From positions 1-14,103 of the forward strand of contig DASZVJ010000210.1 in NCBI GenBank assembly GCA_035547155.1: 14,103 nt of DNA, given 5' to 3'. This stretch comes from CAZNMF01 sp035547155 (GTDB lineage: Bacteria; Acidobacteriota; Vicinamibacteria; Vicinamibacterales; SCN-69-37). A program made the position numbers and the translations under genes. Shown here in pieces: positions 1-6,668 of this stretch (position 1 is the stretch's first letter; every line of letters begins with the position of its first letter). The notes under the pieces were generated by a model, which was given only the letters and a program-made list of their open reading frames with translations, was not told the origin of the DNA and made no database searches.

Positions 1-1
1 G

Positions 2-31
2 GACGAGGTCGAGCGCGGCACGATGCCATAA
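2..31 (+). CDS. Possible 3' end of an upstream gene (partial, unidentified)
   Basis: One reading frame is open from position 2 to a TAA at 29-31 and would encode ...DEVERGTMP. Its codons end almost entirely in G or C, as in the neighbouring genes, so it may be the tail of a plus-strand gene whose body lies outside the window. It ends 12 nt before the hpnC start, the kind of spacing expected inside one operon. Nine residues are too few to name a family. Another frame ends in a TGA overlapping the hpnC ATG (45-47), but its codon use is less gene-like. The call rests on codon pattern alone. Confidence 0.35.
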   Translation, partial: DEVERGTMP

Positions 32-43
32 TAGGCGGCTTCG

Positions 44-913
44 ATGACGACTGCGGACGCGTACGGCGCGTGCCTGCGTCTGGCGCGCCAGCATTACGAG
101 AACTTTCCCGTCGCGTCGCGGCTGCTGCCGCGCGCCAGCCGTCCGCACATCGCGGCCGTCTACGCGTTCGCGCGGACGGCGGACGACTTCGCTGACGAAG
201 GCGATCAGCCGGATGCCGAGCGTCTGGCAAAGCTCGAAGAGTGGCAGTGGCGTCTGCACGAGGCCGTCGATGGCCGTGTGCCGCAGGATGGCAGCGACGC
301 GGCAGCCATCTTCGTCGCGTTGACCGATACGATGCGGCGGTTCGATCTCGAGACGCCGCTCTTCGAGGATCTGCTGAGCGCGTTCGCGCAGGACGTGATC
401 GTCAAACGCTACGAGACGTGGGCAGATCTGCTCGACTACTGCCGGCGATCGGCGAATCCTGTCGGCCGTCTCGTGCTGCGCATCTGCGGCTATCGCGACG
501 CCGCGCTCGACAGGCAATCCGATGCGATTTGTACGGCGTTGCAGTTGACGAACTTCTGGCAGGATCTCGCGGTCGATTGGAAGAAAGGCCGGCTGTACGT
601 GCCGCAGGAATGGCTGAGCGCCACGCACGCCGACGAGACCTCGCTCGCCGCGGGTGAGTGGACGCCAGCGTGGCAGTCCGCGCTGCGTGAGGCAGCCCGG
701 CGGACGCGCGAGCAATTCATGGACGGGCGCCCGCTGCTGCAGACGGTGCGCGGGCGGCTGCGGCACGAGCTGCGCGCGACGTGGCTTGGCGGCATGCGCG
801 TCCTGGACAAGCTCGAGCGGCAGGACTACGACGTCTTCCGGCGCCGGCCGGCGCTCGGGGCGATCGACGCGGCGGCGATCGGCTGGCGCGTCCTGCGATG
901 GCGGCGGGCGTGA
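44..913 (+). CDS. hpnC: Squalene synthase-like protein HpnC (hydroxysqualene synthase)
   Basis: A 289-aa protein of the trans-isoprenyl diphosphate synthase (head-to-head) fold. HpnC proteins convert presqualene diphosphate to hydroxysqualene, the second step of the HpnCDE squalene route. Visible support: the N-terminal LARQHYENFPVASRLLP stretch typical of HpnC, a first Asp-rich motif RTADDFADE (D47, D48, D51) and a second one in LTNFWQDLAVDWKKGR (D174, D178). Both motifs bind Mg-diphosphate in this family. The length is normal. The ATG at 44 gives the family-typical N terminus. The hpnD start lies inside its end, a 16-nt overlap. HpnC and HpnD are paralogues; this copy is called HpnC from its position before HpnD and its QHYENFPV start. 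A CATAAT hexamer at 27-32 could be a -10 box, but transcription from further upstream is equally possible. Confidence 0.92.
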   Translation: MTTADAYGACLRLARQHYENFPVASRLLPRASRPHIAAVYAFARTADDFADEGDQPDAERLAKLEEWQWRLHEAVDGRVPQDGSDAAAIFVALTDTMRRFDLETPLFEDLLSAFAQDVIVKRYETWADLLDYCRRSANPVGRLVLRICGYRDAALDRQSDAICTALQLTNFWQDLAVDWKKGRLYVPQEWLSATHADETSLAAGEWTPAWQSALREAARRTREQFMDGRPLLQTVRGRLRHELRATWLGGMRVLDKLERQDYDVFRRRPALGAIDAAAIGWRVLRWRRA

Positions 914-1737
914 CGAGGAAGACGAGCTTCTACTATTCGTTCCTGGCGTTGCCGGCGCCGAAACGGCACGCGATCGTGGCCGTCTTCGATTTCTGCCGGG
1001 CCGTCGACGACAGCGTCGATCTCGAAACGGATCCCGCACGCGCCGCCGAAGCGCTCGCGTTGTGGCGCGCCGAAATCGATCGCGTGTTCACGGGCGGCGC
1101 GCCGGCGACGCCGCAGGGCCGCGCGCTGCAGCCGTTCGTGGAACCCGCGCATCTGCCGCGCGCGCAGTTCGACGCGCTCGTCGACGGCGTTGCGATGGAT
1201 GCGGCAGGAACGCGATACGCGACGTTCGCCGATCTCGAGCCGTACTGCCATCGCGTGGCGTCGGCCGTCGGGCTGATCTGCGCGGAGATCTTCGGCTATC
1301 GCGAGCGCATCGTGCTCGACTACGCGCGAGACCTCGGCGTCGCGCTGCAGATGACGAACATCCTGCGCGACGTCGGCGTCGACTTTCGCAACGGCCGCCG
1401 CTATCTGCCGGACGAGGATCTCGCGCGATGCGGGTGTGCGTGGAGCGACATCGAGGCCGAAGTCGCGCGTGCCGGGCACGGCGTTCAATCGCCGGCCGTC
1501 CGCGCGGTACTCGAGCTGACGGCCGGTCGCGCGCGGACGTTCTTCGCGCGCGCTGCGGCCGCGCTGCCGGCGGAGGAACGCCGGCGATTTCTGCCGGCCG
1601 AGATCATGAGCGGCGTCTATCAGAGCCTGCTCGGCCGCATCGAGCGCCGCGGCTACGACGTGTTCACGTCGGTCGTGCGCGTGCCGCGTCCGATGCAGGC
1701 GGGCATCGCGCTGCGTGTGTGGTGGCGGACGCGCTGA
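898..1737 (+). CDS. hpnD: Presqualene diphosphate synthase HpnD
   Basis: A 279-aa head-to-head prenyl synthase that condenses two farnesyl diphosphates to presqualene diphosphate, the first committed step of the route. It begins with the SFYYSFLALPAPKRHAI signature of the HpnD/phytoene-synthase family. The first Asp-rich motif is RAVDDSVD (D37, D38, D41) and the second is QMTNILRDVGVDFRNGR (D158, D162), followed by RRYLP. The reading frame is open further upstream, but the ATG at 898 puts the conserved TSFYYSF motif near residue 10, as in the family. The start lies within the last 16 nt of hpnC, so translation is probably coupled. No clear Shine-Dalgarno sequence precedes it. A phytoene synthase is the main alternative, but the hpnC and hpnE neighbours favour squalene synthesis. 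Confidence 0.92.
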   Translation: MAAGVTRKTSFYYSFLALPAPKRHAIVAVFDFCRAVDDSVDLETDPARAAEALALWRAEIDRVFTGGAPATPQGRALQPFVEPAHLPRAQFDALVDGVAMDAAGTRYATFADLEPYCHRVASAVGLICAEIFGYRERIVLDYARDLGVALQMTNILRDVGVDFRNGRRYLPDEDLARCGCAWSDIEAEVARAGHGVQSPAVRAVLELTAGRARTFFARAAAALPAEERRRFLPAEIMSGVYQSLLGRIERRGYDVFTSVVRVPRPMQAGIALRVWWRTR

Positions 1738-1764
1738 CGCGCGTCGACGCTCGCGATTCCTTCG

Positions 1765-3129
1765 ATGTCGCAGACCAATCGGCGTGGAACGGCGATCGTC
1801 ATCGGTGCGGGCGTGGCTGGCCTCAGCGCCGCTGTTCGCCTCGCCGACGCGGGATTCGCCGTGACGGTGCTCGAGCGCGCGCCGCGCGGAGGCGGACGGA
1901 CGTCGGTCTTCACCGATCGCGAGACGGGCGAGCGCGTCGACAACGGGCAGCACGTCCTGTTCGGCTGCTATCGCGAGACGTACGCGTTTCTCGATCGGAT
2001 CGGCGCGGCGCATCTCGCGCCGCTGCAGCCGCGCCTGTCGCTCGCGATGGCGCGCGAGGATGGCCGGCAGTTCACGCTGACCTGTCCGGACGTCCGTCCG
2101 CCGTGGCATCTGGTAGCCGGCGTGATGCGCTGGCGCGCGCTGTCGTTCATCGATCGTCTCGCGATTCTTCGCGTCGGCGCGGTCATTCAGCGCGCACGCC
2201 GGCACGGCGCATCCGCGGTCGCTCGCGAGGTGCCGCAGGACTGGACCGTCAGCCAGTGGCTGGCGGCGCACGGACAGACGCGCGGTCTCTGCGAATGGTT
2301 GTGGCATCCCCTCGCGTTCGCCGCGCTCAATCAGTCGCCGGACGTTGCGGCCGCGGCGCCGTTCGTGCGCGTCGTGGCGGAGCTGTTCGGACCGCGCATC
2401 GAAGACTCCGCGGTCGGGCTGGCGCGTGTGCCGCTCGACGAGCTCTTCGTCACCCCGGCCGTACGCGCGATCGAGTCGCTCGGCGGGACCGTGCGCTTCA
2501 AGACGGAGGCGCACGTCATCGTCGGTGACGATGCGCGTGTGCGAGGCGTACGCACCGCTGATGGCGACATCACGGCCGACGTCGTCGTCTCCGCCGTGCC
2601 GTGGTTCGCGTTCGGCGATTTGTGGCCGTCAGGACCGCCGCCCGCGATCGCTGACGTCGCCGCCCGCGCGTCGCAGATGGACAGCTCGCCGATCGTGACC
2701 GTCAATCTCTGGCTGGACGGTCCCGTCCTGCCGCAGCCATTTGTCGGATTCGCCGGCGGACCGATGCACTGGGCCTTCGACAAGCGCGCGATTGTCGGCG
2801 AGTCCGCGCAGCATCTGTCGATCGTGTCCAGCGGCGCGATCGATCTCGTCAATCAGGACAACGCCGCCATCGCCGCTGCGGCTGTCGCGCAGTTGTCTTC
2901 GGCGCTGCCCGAGATGCGCGCGCGTCGCGTGCTGCGCTCGGTCGTCGTTCGCGAGCACCGCGCGTCGTTTTCTCTGGCCCCCGGCGGTCCCGTGCGTCCG
3001 AGCGCGACAACGCCGATCGCCGGCTTCTATCTGGCAGGTGATTGGACGAACACGGAATTGCCCGCGACGATCGAGGGCGCCGCGCTGAGCGGCAGAATCG
3101 CGGCGGACGCGATCGTCGCCGCATTGTAA
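1765..3129 (+). CDS. hpnE: Hydroxysqualene dehydroxylase HpnE (FAD amine-oxidase fold)
   Basis: A 454-aa FAD-dependent oxidoreductase. HpnE proteins reduce hydroxysqualene to squalene, the last step of this route. The N-terminal Rossmann motif GAGVAGLSAAVRLADAGF (about residues 14-31), an acidic residue ending the next strand (LER) and GGGRT are all present. They are followed by the HpnE-typical GQHVLFGCYRETYAFLDRIG region. The C-terminal FAD-binding motif reads FYLAGDWTNTELPATIEGA with a following SG. The gene is 27 nt after hpnD on the same strand. Phytoene desaturase and amine oxidase share this fold, but the QHVLxGCYRET segment and the operon are specific to HpnE. The TAA stop lies within the left end of a palindromic element at 3126-3207, so insertion of that element may have set the present C terminus. 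Confidence 0.92.
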   Translation: MSQTNRRGTAIVIGAGVAGLSAAVRLADAGFAVTVLERAPRGGGRTSVFTDRETGERVDNGQHVLFGCYRETYAFLDRIGAAHLAPLQPRLSLAMAREDGRQFTLTCPDVRPPWHLVAGVMRWRALSFIDRLAILRVGAVIQRARRHGASAVAREVPQDWTVSQWLAAHGQTRGLCEWLWHPLAFAALNQSPDVAAAAPFVRVVAELFGPRIEDSAVGLARVPLDELFVTPAVRAIESLGGTVRFKTEAHVIVGDDARVRGVRTADGDITADVVVSAVPWFAFGDLWPSGPPPAIADVAARASQMDSSPIVTVNLWLDGPVLPQPFVGFAGGPMHWAFDKRAIVGESAQHLSIVSSGAIDLVNQDNAAIAAAAVAQLSSALPEMRARRVLRSVVVREHRASFSLAPGGPVRPSATTPIAGFYLAGDWTNTELPATIEGAALSGRIAADAIVAAL

Positions 3130-3207
3130 GGGCGGCCCTTGTGGCCGCCCCCGATCATCGTCCATGGCCGTCCGATCCACGGGGCCGCCACAAGGGCGGG
3201 CCCCTAC
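3126..3207. repeat. 82-bp twin-hairpin palindromic element (REP/MITE-like)
   Basis: Two GC-rich hairpins face each other across about 30 nt. The left one pairs GGGCGGCC (3130-3137) with GGCCGCCC (3143-3150) around the loop CTTGT. The right one (3181-3204) pairs GGGGCCGCC with GGC-G-GGCCCC, with a one-base bulge and the loop ACAAG. The two arms are inverted copies of each other, bounded by GTA at 3126 and TAC at 3205-3207, and the loops are complementary. This design matches dispersed REP/BIME or small MITE elements of GC-rich genomes. It may also end hpnE transcription, though neither hairpin has a T tract. Copy number elsewhere in the genome cannot be seen here. Confidence 0.7.
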
Positions 3208-3220
3208 GGTTCCGTCAAAC

Positions 3221-3255
3221 GCAACCCGTAGCCCGAAGCCTGTAGCCCGTAGCCT
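3221..3255 (+). repeat. 7-bp tandem repeat, consensus GTAGCCY
   Basis: Four consecutive heptamers fill 3228-3255: GTAGCCC, GAAGCCT, GTAGCCC and GTAGCCT. A degenerate fifth unit, GCAACCC, precedes them at 3221-3227. The array stops 15 nt before the thiI start and occupies the place where a -35 box would be expected for the -10 hexamer at 3258-3263. Heptameric tandem repeats of this size occur between genes in several bacterial groups. They can be replication-slippage products and may vary between strains. Confidence 0.75.
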
Positions 3256-3257
3256 GA

Positions 3258-3263
3258 GATAAT
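3258..3263 (+). promoter_or_regulatory. -10 hexamer GATAAT directly upstream of thiI
   Basis: GATAAT matches the sigma70-type TATAAT at five of six positions and lies exactly 6 nt before the thiI GTG. With normal spacing the transcript would start at or next to the start codon, giving a leaderless mRNA. No ribosome-binding sequence is visible before the GTG, and no convincing -35 box is seen because the heptamer repeat occupies that position. The promoter is inferred from sequence only. Confidence 0.5.
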
Positions 3264-3269
3264 GCTTCC

Positions 3270-4487
3270 GTGTCTTCCGTCGTCGTCCACTACGGTGAGC
3301 TTGCGCTGAAAGGCCGCAATCGGCCGTGGTTCATTCATACGCTCGTGCGCGTGATTCGCACGGCCCTGCGCGATCTGCGTGTGTCGCAGGTGCGCGCGCT
3401 GATCGGCCGCATCGTGATCACGCTCGACGATCCTGCGGACTGGCCCGAGGTGCGCACGCGGCTCTCGCGCATACCCGGCATCGGGAATTTCGCGCTGGCG
3501 CATCACGTCGAGCCGGACCTCGACGCGATTGGCGACGCGATCCTCGCGGGTCTGGCCGGTTGCGACGCGGCGTCGTTCCGTGTGCTCGCGCGCCGCGCGG
3601 ACAAGCGATTTCCGATGTCGTCACCCGAGATCGAGCGGAACATTGGCAAGCGCGTGCAGGAAGCCACGGGGTGGCGTGTCGATCTCTCGCGTCCGGCGTT
3701 CGTCATCCGCATCGAAGTGCTGACCGACGATGCGTATTTTTCGTTCGATCGCGAGCAGGGCACGGGTGGCTTGCCCATCGGGACAGGCGGAAAAGTGCTG
3801 ACGCTGCTTTCGGGCGGCATCGACTCGCCGGTCGCCGCGTGGCGACTGATCCGCCGCGGATGCCGGACGCACTTCGTCCACTTCCACTCGTATCCGATTC
3901 TGTCTCGTACGTCGCAGGACAAGGCGCGCGAGCTCGTCGAGACGCTGACGCGCTTTCAGCTTCGGTCGCGTCTGTTCCTCGTTCCATTCGGTGCGATCCA
4001 GCAGAAGATCGTCGTCTCGGTGCCGCCACCGCTGCGCGTCGTCGTCTATCGCCGCATGATGCTGCGCATCGCGGAGCGGATCGCGCAGGACTCGGGCGCG
4101 CGGGCGCTCGTCACTGGCGATGCCGTCGGTCAAGTTGCGTCGCAGACGATCGACAATCTCGCCGTCGTCGGGAACGTCGCGACGCTGCCGCTGCTTCGGC
4201 CGCTGATCGGCATGGACAAAGAGGAGATCACGGCCGATGCGCAACGGATCGGGACGTATCCGATTTCGATCGTGCCGGACGAGGATTGCTGCACGCTGTT
4301 CACACCAAGATTTCCGGCGACGCGTGCGTCGCTGCGTGCAGTCGAGCGTGCCGAGCAGGCGATCGACGTGCCCGCGCTCGTCGAGGGCGCGGTCGCCGAT
4401 CTCGAGATCCACGATTGCCGGTTCCCGCCCCGCGCTCCTCGTGTCAAGCCGGACGTGCCCGTCGCGTCCGCGCCGCACGACGCGTGA
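3270..4487 (+). CDS. thiI: tRNA 4-thiouridine synthetase ThiI (no rhodanese domain)
   Basis: A 405-aa protein that installs 4-thiouridine at U8 of tRNA, using ATP and a carried sulfur; in many bacteria it also serves thiamin thiazole synthesis. It starts with the ELALKGRNRPWF ferredoxin-like segment, then a THUMP domain (to about residue 165). A PP-loop AMP-forming domain with SGGIDSPVA (181-189) follows. Near the end, DEDCCTLF (337-344) carries the conserved cysteine pair C340/C341; one of these should be the counterpart of E. coli Cys344. The E. coli enzyme (about 480 aa) has a C-terminal rhodanese domain that is absent here, so this is the short Bacillus-like form needing a separate sulfur donor. 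The start is GTG at 3270; an ATG at 3262 is out of frame. def follows after 21 nt. Confidence 0.93.
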   Translation: MSSVVVHYGELALKGRNRPWFIHTLVRVIRTALRDLRVSQVRALIGRIVITLDDPADWPEVRTRLSRIPGIGNFALAHHVEPDLDAIGDAILAGLAGCDAASFRVLARRADKRFPMSSPEIERNIGKRVQEATGWRVDLSRPAFVIRIEVLTDDAYFSFDREQGTGGLPIGTGGKVLTLLSGGIDSPVAAWRLIRRGCRTHFVHFHSYPILSRTSQDKARELVETLTRFQLRSRLFLVPFGAIQQKIVVSVPPPLRVVVYRRMMLRIAERIAQDSGARALVTGDAVGQVASQTIDNLAVVGNVATLPLLRPLIGMDKEEITADAQRIGTYPISIVPDEDCCTLFTPRFPATRASLRAVERAEQAIDVPALVEGAVADLEIHDCRFPPRAPRVKPDVPVASAPHDA

Positions 4488-4496
4488 GTGCGCCCA

Positions 4497-4502
4497 TATA
4501 AT
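4497..4502 (+). promoter_or_regulatory. Consensus -10 box TATAAT directly upstream of def
   Basis: A perfect TATAAT lies in the 21-nt gap between thiI and def and ends 6 nt before the def ATG. A transcript from it would begin at or within a base or two of the ATG, so it would be leaderless. No Shine-Dalgarno sequence precedes the ATG, which fits this reading. No good -35 box is seen 16-18 nt upstream. If active, it gives def, thyX and the permease gene an internal promoter independent of thiI. Confidence 0.55.
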
Positions 4503-4508
4503 TCCGTC

Positions 4509-5063
4509 ATGGCGATTCTGAAGGTGGCCCACATGGGGCACCCCGTGCTTCGTGCGAAGGCGAAGCCGCTCACACCGGCCGAGATCAAATCCGCGCGCGT
4601 CCAGGCGCTGATCGACGACATGTTCGAGACGATGCAGGAATACACGGGCATCGGTTTGGCTGGACCGCAGGTCCACGAAGGGGTGCGCGTGTTCGTCGCC
4701 GGCGTGCGATCGGCGGACGTCGTGACGCCGATGACTGGCGACGAGGACATGCCATTCATCACGATCATCAATCCCGAGATCGAGCCGATCGACGGCGCCG
4801 CGACCGTCGAAGGCTGGGAAGGTTGCCTCAGCATTCCGGACATCCGCGGCAAGGTGCCTCGTCCTGAAGCGGTGCGCGTCCGTGCGCTCGATCGACAGGG
4901 CCGCCGCTTCGAGCTCGTCGCGTCGGGCCTGCCCGCGCGCGTCATTCAGCACGAGACCGATCATCTCGACGGCGTGATGTTCTTCGATCGCATGACCAGT
5001 CTCGAGTCGCTGACGTTCATGGAAGAGTTCCGCCGGTACTGGGCGAAGGACGACGAGGAGTAG
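4509..5063 (+). CDS. def: Peptide deformylase
   Basis: A 184-aa metalloenzyme that removes the formyl group from the initiator methionine of nascent proteins at the ribosome. All three family motifs are present in order: GIGLAGPQ (47-54; the usual form is GxGLAAPQ), EGCLSIP (104-110, metal ligand C106) and QHETDHLDG (147-155, ligands H148 and H152, catalytic E149). The length is usual for a bacterial Def. The ATG at 4509 is chosen because the conserved ILKVAHMGHPVLR follows at once; a GTG seven codons earlier is in frame but would lie before the TATAAT box. The last codons contain GAGGAG, which is well placed as the ribosome-binding site for the next gene. Ala-to-Gly in motif 1 (G52) is the one deviation; enzyme activity is still expected. 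Confidence 0.95.
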   Translation: MAILKVAHMGHPVLRAKAKPLTPAEIKSARVQALIDDMFETMQEYTGIGLAGPQVHEGVRVFVAGVRSADVVTPMTGDEDMPFITIINPEIEPIDGAATVEGWEGCLSIPDIRGKVPRPEAVRVRALDRQGRRFELVASGLPARVIQHETDHLDGVMFFDRMTSLESLTFMEEFRRYWAKDDEE

Positions 5064-6668
5064 ATGGCGAGCGCGTCCGTGCTGTCGGCCGCGGAGAACG
5101 CCGCGATCGCACCGTATTTCACGAACCTCGATCGGCCGATCTTCGCGCTCGTCAATCTGCCCGAGACCGTGAAGGGCGCGCTGTTCGCGCGTTACTCGCG
5201 ATCGGCGAAGCCGCTGCGCCGGCTCTTTCTCGACGAGTTCGTCGGCGACGTCCAGGCTGCTGGACCGGCTGGCGCGGCGATCGGCACGGAGCGGGCGGAC
5301 CGTCTCTATCAAAAAGTCTTCAACGAGTACGGCGACGATTCCGTCGCGCAGCTCGGCGGCGTGCATCTGGCCGTGGAGGACGCGTCGAACATCCTGACGA
5401 AGGTCCTCGAGCGCGGGCGCCTGATGGCGTATCTCGAGCAGTCGACGCGCTATATCCCGTACACCGAACGGCGCGACGGCGCGTGGCGCTTTCACGTGCC
5501 GGCCGAGCTCGACGGCCATCCGCTGCGCCAGCGCTACGTCGACACGCTCGGCGCGATGTTCGAGATCTATGCGCGCTGGATCGATCCGATGCGGGCGTGG
5601 TTCGAGCGCCGCTATCCGAAGGCCGAAGGCGATTCCGATGCCGTGTATCGATCGGCGATTCGCGCCAAGGCGCTCGACACGTTGCGCGGGCTGCTGCCGT
5701 CGGCGACGCAGTCGAACGTCGGGATGTACGGCACGGGGCAGGCGTACGAGTCGCTGCTGCTGCGGATGCGCGCGCATCCGCTCGCCGAAGTGCGGGCGGC
5801 CGCCGACGCGATGCTCGTCGAGCTGCGCCGCGTGATCCCGGCGTTCCTCACGCGCGTCGATCAGCCGGAACGTGGCGATCGCTGGAGCCGGTATCTGGCC
5901 GATACGCGCGCGCGGACGGTCGAGATGGCCAACCGCGTGGACGCCGCACATGGCGAGGTGCCGCCAGCGGACGAAGTCACGCTGACGGACTTCGATCCCG
6001 ACGGCGAAGTCAAAGTCGTCGCCGCCGCGCTCTACGCCGTGTCGTCGCGCCCGGATGCGGAGCTGCTGGCGATCGCGCGGCGCATGTCCGCGGACGAGCG
6101 CGCCGCCGTCTTGCAGGCGTACGTCGGTGATCGCACGAATCGCCGGCACAAGCCGGGCCGCGCGTTCGAGCGGACGTCCTATCGCTTCGACGTGCTGACC
6201 GACTACGGCGCGTTCCGCGATCTCCAGCGCCACCGGTTGCTCACGATCGAGTGGCAGACCTTGACGACGAGCCACGGGTACACGAGGCCCGAAGCGATCG
6301 TCGAGGCGGGCGGGGAAGCGGACTGGAACGAGGCGCTCGATCGATCGGCCGGGCTCCACGACGCGCTGCACGCCGCGGGTCTGTCGCACGTCGCGCCATA
6401 CGCCGTCGCGATGGCGTATCGCGTGCGCTTCGTCATGGACATGAACGCGCGTGAGGCGATGCACGTCATCGAGCTGCGCACCGCGCCCGCCGGCCATCCC
6501 GCCTATCGCCGCGTCTGCCAGCAGATGCATCGCCTCATCGCCGACGTCGCGCAGCATCGCGCGATCGCCGCCGCGATGCGCTTCGCCGATCACTCCGACG
6601 TCGAGCTCGAGCGGCTCCAGGAAGAGCGCCGCAACGAAGCGAAGCGGCTCAACCGCGAAGCGGAATAG
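5064..6668 (+). CDS. Double-length FAD-dependent thymidylate synthase-like protein (two ThyX-like domains)
   Basis: A 534-aa protein, more than twice the length of ordinary ThyX (about 220-250 aa), that reads as two ThyX-like halves. The N half (about 1-270) has YGDDSVAQLG (89-98), RGRLMAYLEQSTRY (117-130) and LPSATQSNVGMYGTGQAYESLLLRMR (211-236). It therefore keeps the EQSxRY element but has RGR for RHR and TGQAY where ThyX has an NAR motif. The C half (about 300-534) has FERTSYRF, QRHRLLTIEWQ (RHR 389-391) and MNAREAMHVIELR (460-472). It keeps RHR and NAR but lacks EQSxRY. ThyX makes dTMP from dUMP with FAD, NADPH and methylene-tetrahydrofolate at interfaces between subunits. Whether this fused form does so is not shown. 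The ATG abuts the def stop, with GAGG 5 nt before it inside def. Confidence 0.8.
   Translation: MASASVLSAAENAAIAPYFTNLDRPIFALVNLPETVKGALFARYSRSAKPLRRLFLDEFVGDVQAAGPAGAAIGTERADRLYQKVFNEYGDDSVAQLGGVHLAVEDASNILTKVLERGRLMAYLEQSTRYIPYTERRDGAWRFHVPAELDGHPLRQRYVDTLGAMFEIYARWIDPMRAWFERRYPKAEGDSDAVYRSAIRAKALDTLRGLLPSATQSNVGMYGTGQAYESLLLRMRAHPLAEVRAAADAMLVELRRVIPAFLTRVDQPERGDRWSRYLADTRARTVEMANRVDAAHGEVPPADEVTLTDFDPDGEVKVVAAALYAVSSRPDAELLAIARRMSADERAAVLQAYVGDRTNRRHKPGRAFERTSYRFDVLTDYGAFRDLQRHRLLTIEWQTLTTSHGYTRPEAIVEAGGEADWNEALDRSAGLHDALHAAGLSHVAPYAVAMAYRVRFVMDMNAREAMHVIELRTAPAGHPAYRRVCQQMHRLIADVAQHRAIAAAMRFADHSDVELERLQEERRNEAKRLNREAE

Noticed and set aside
32..47. TGA overlapping the hpnC ATG (ATGA), suggesting a coupled upstream gene in that frame
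   Set aside because: Codons in that frame do not show the strong G/C third-position bias of the neighbours; the frame ending at 31 is a better candidate for an upstream gene.
654..2528. Long plus-strand frame (624 codons), with a long minus-strand frame (826-2514) opposite it, over hpnC, hpnD and hpnE
   Set aside because: Arg/Ala/Ser-rich translations without domains, out of frame with well-recognised squalene-route enzymes; GC-rich shadows.
3621..6593. A 990-codon open frame on the minus strand across thiI, def and the thyX-like gene
   Set aside because: It lies opposite three genes with clear family motifs, is extremely rich in Arg, His and Asp, and shows no recognisable domain. Long antisense frames like this are expected in GC-rich codon-biased DNA.
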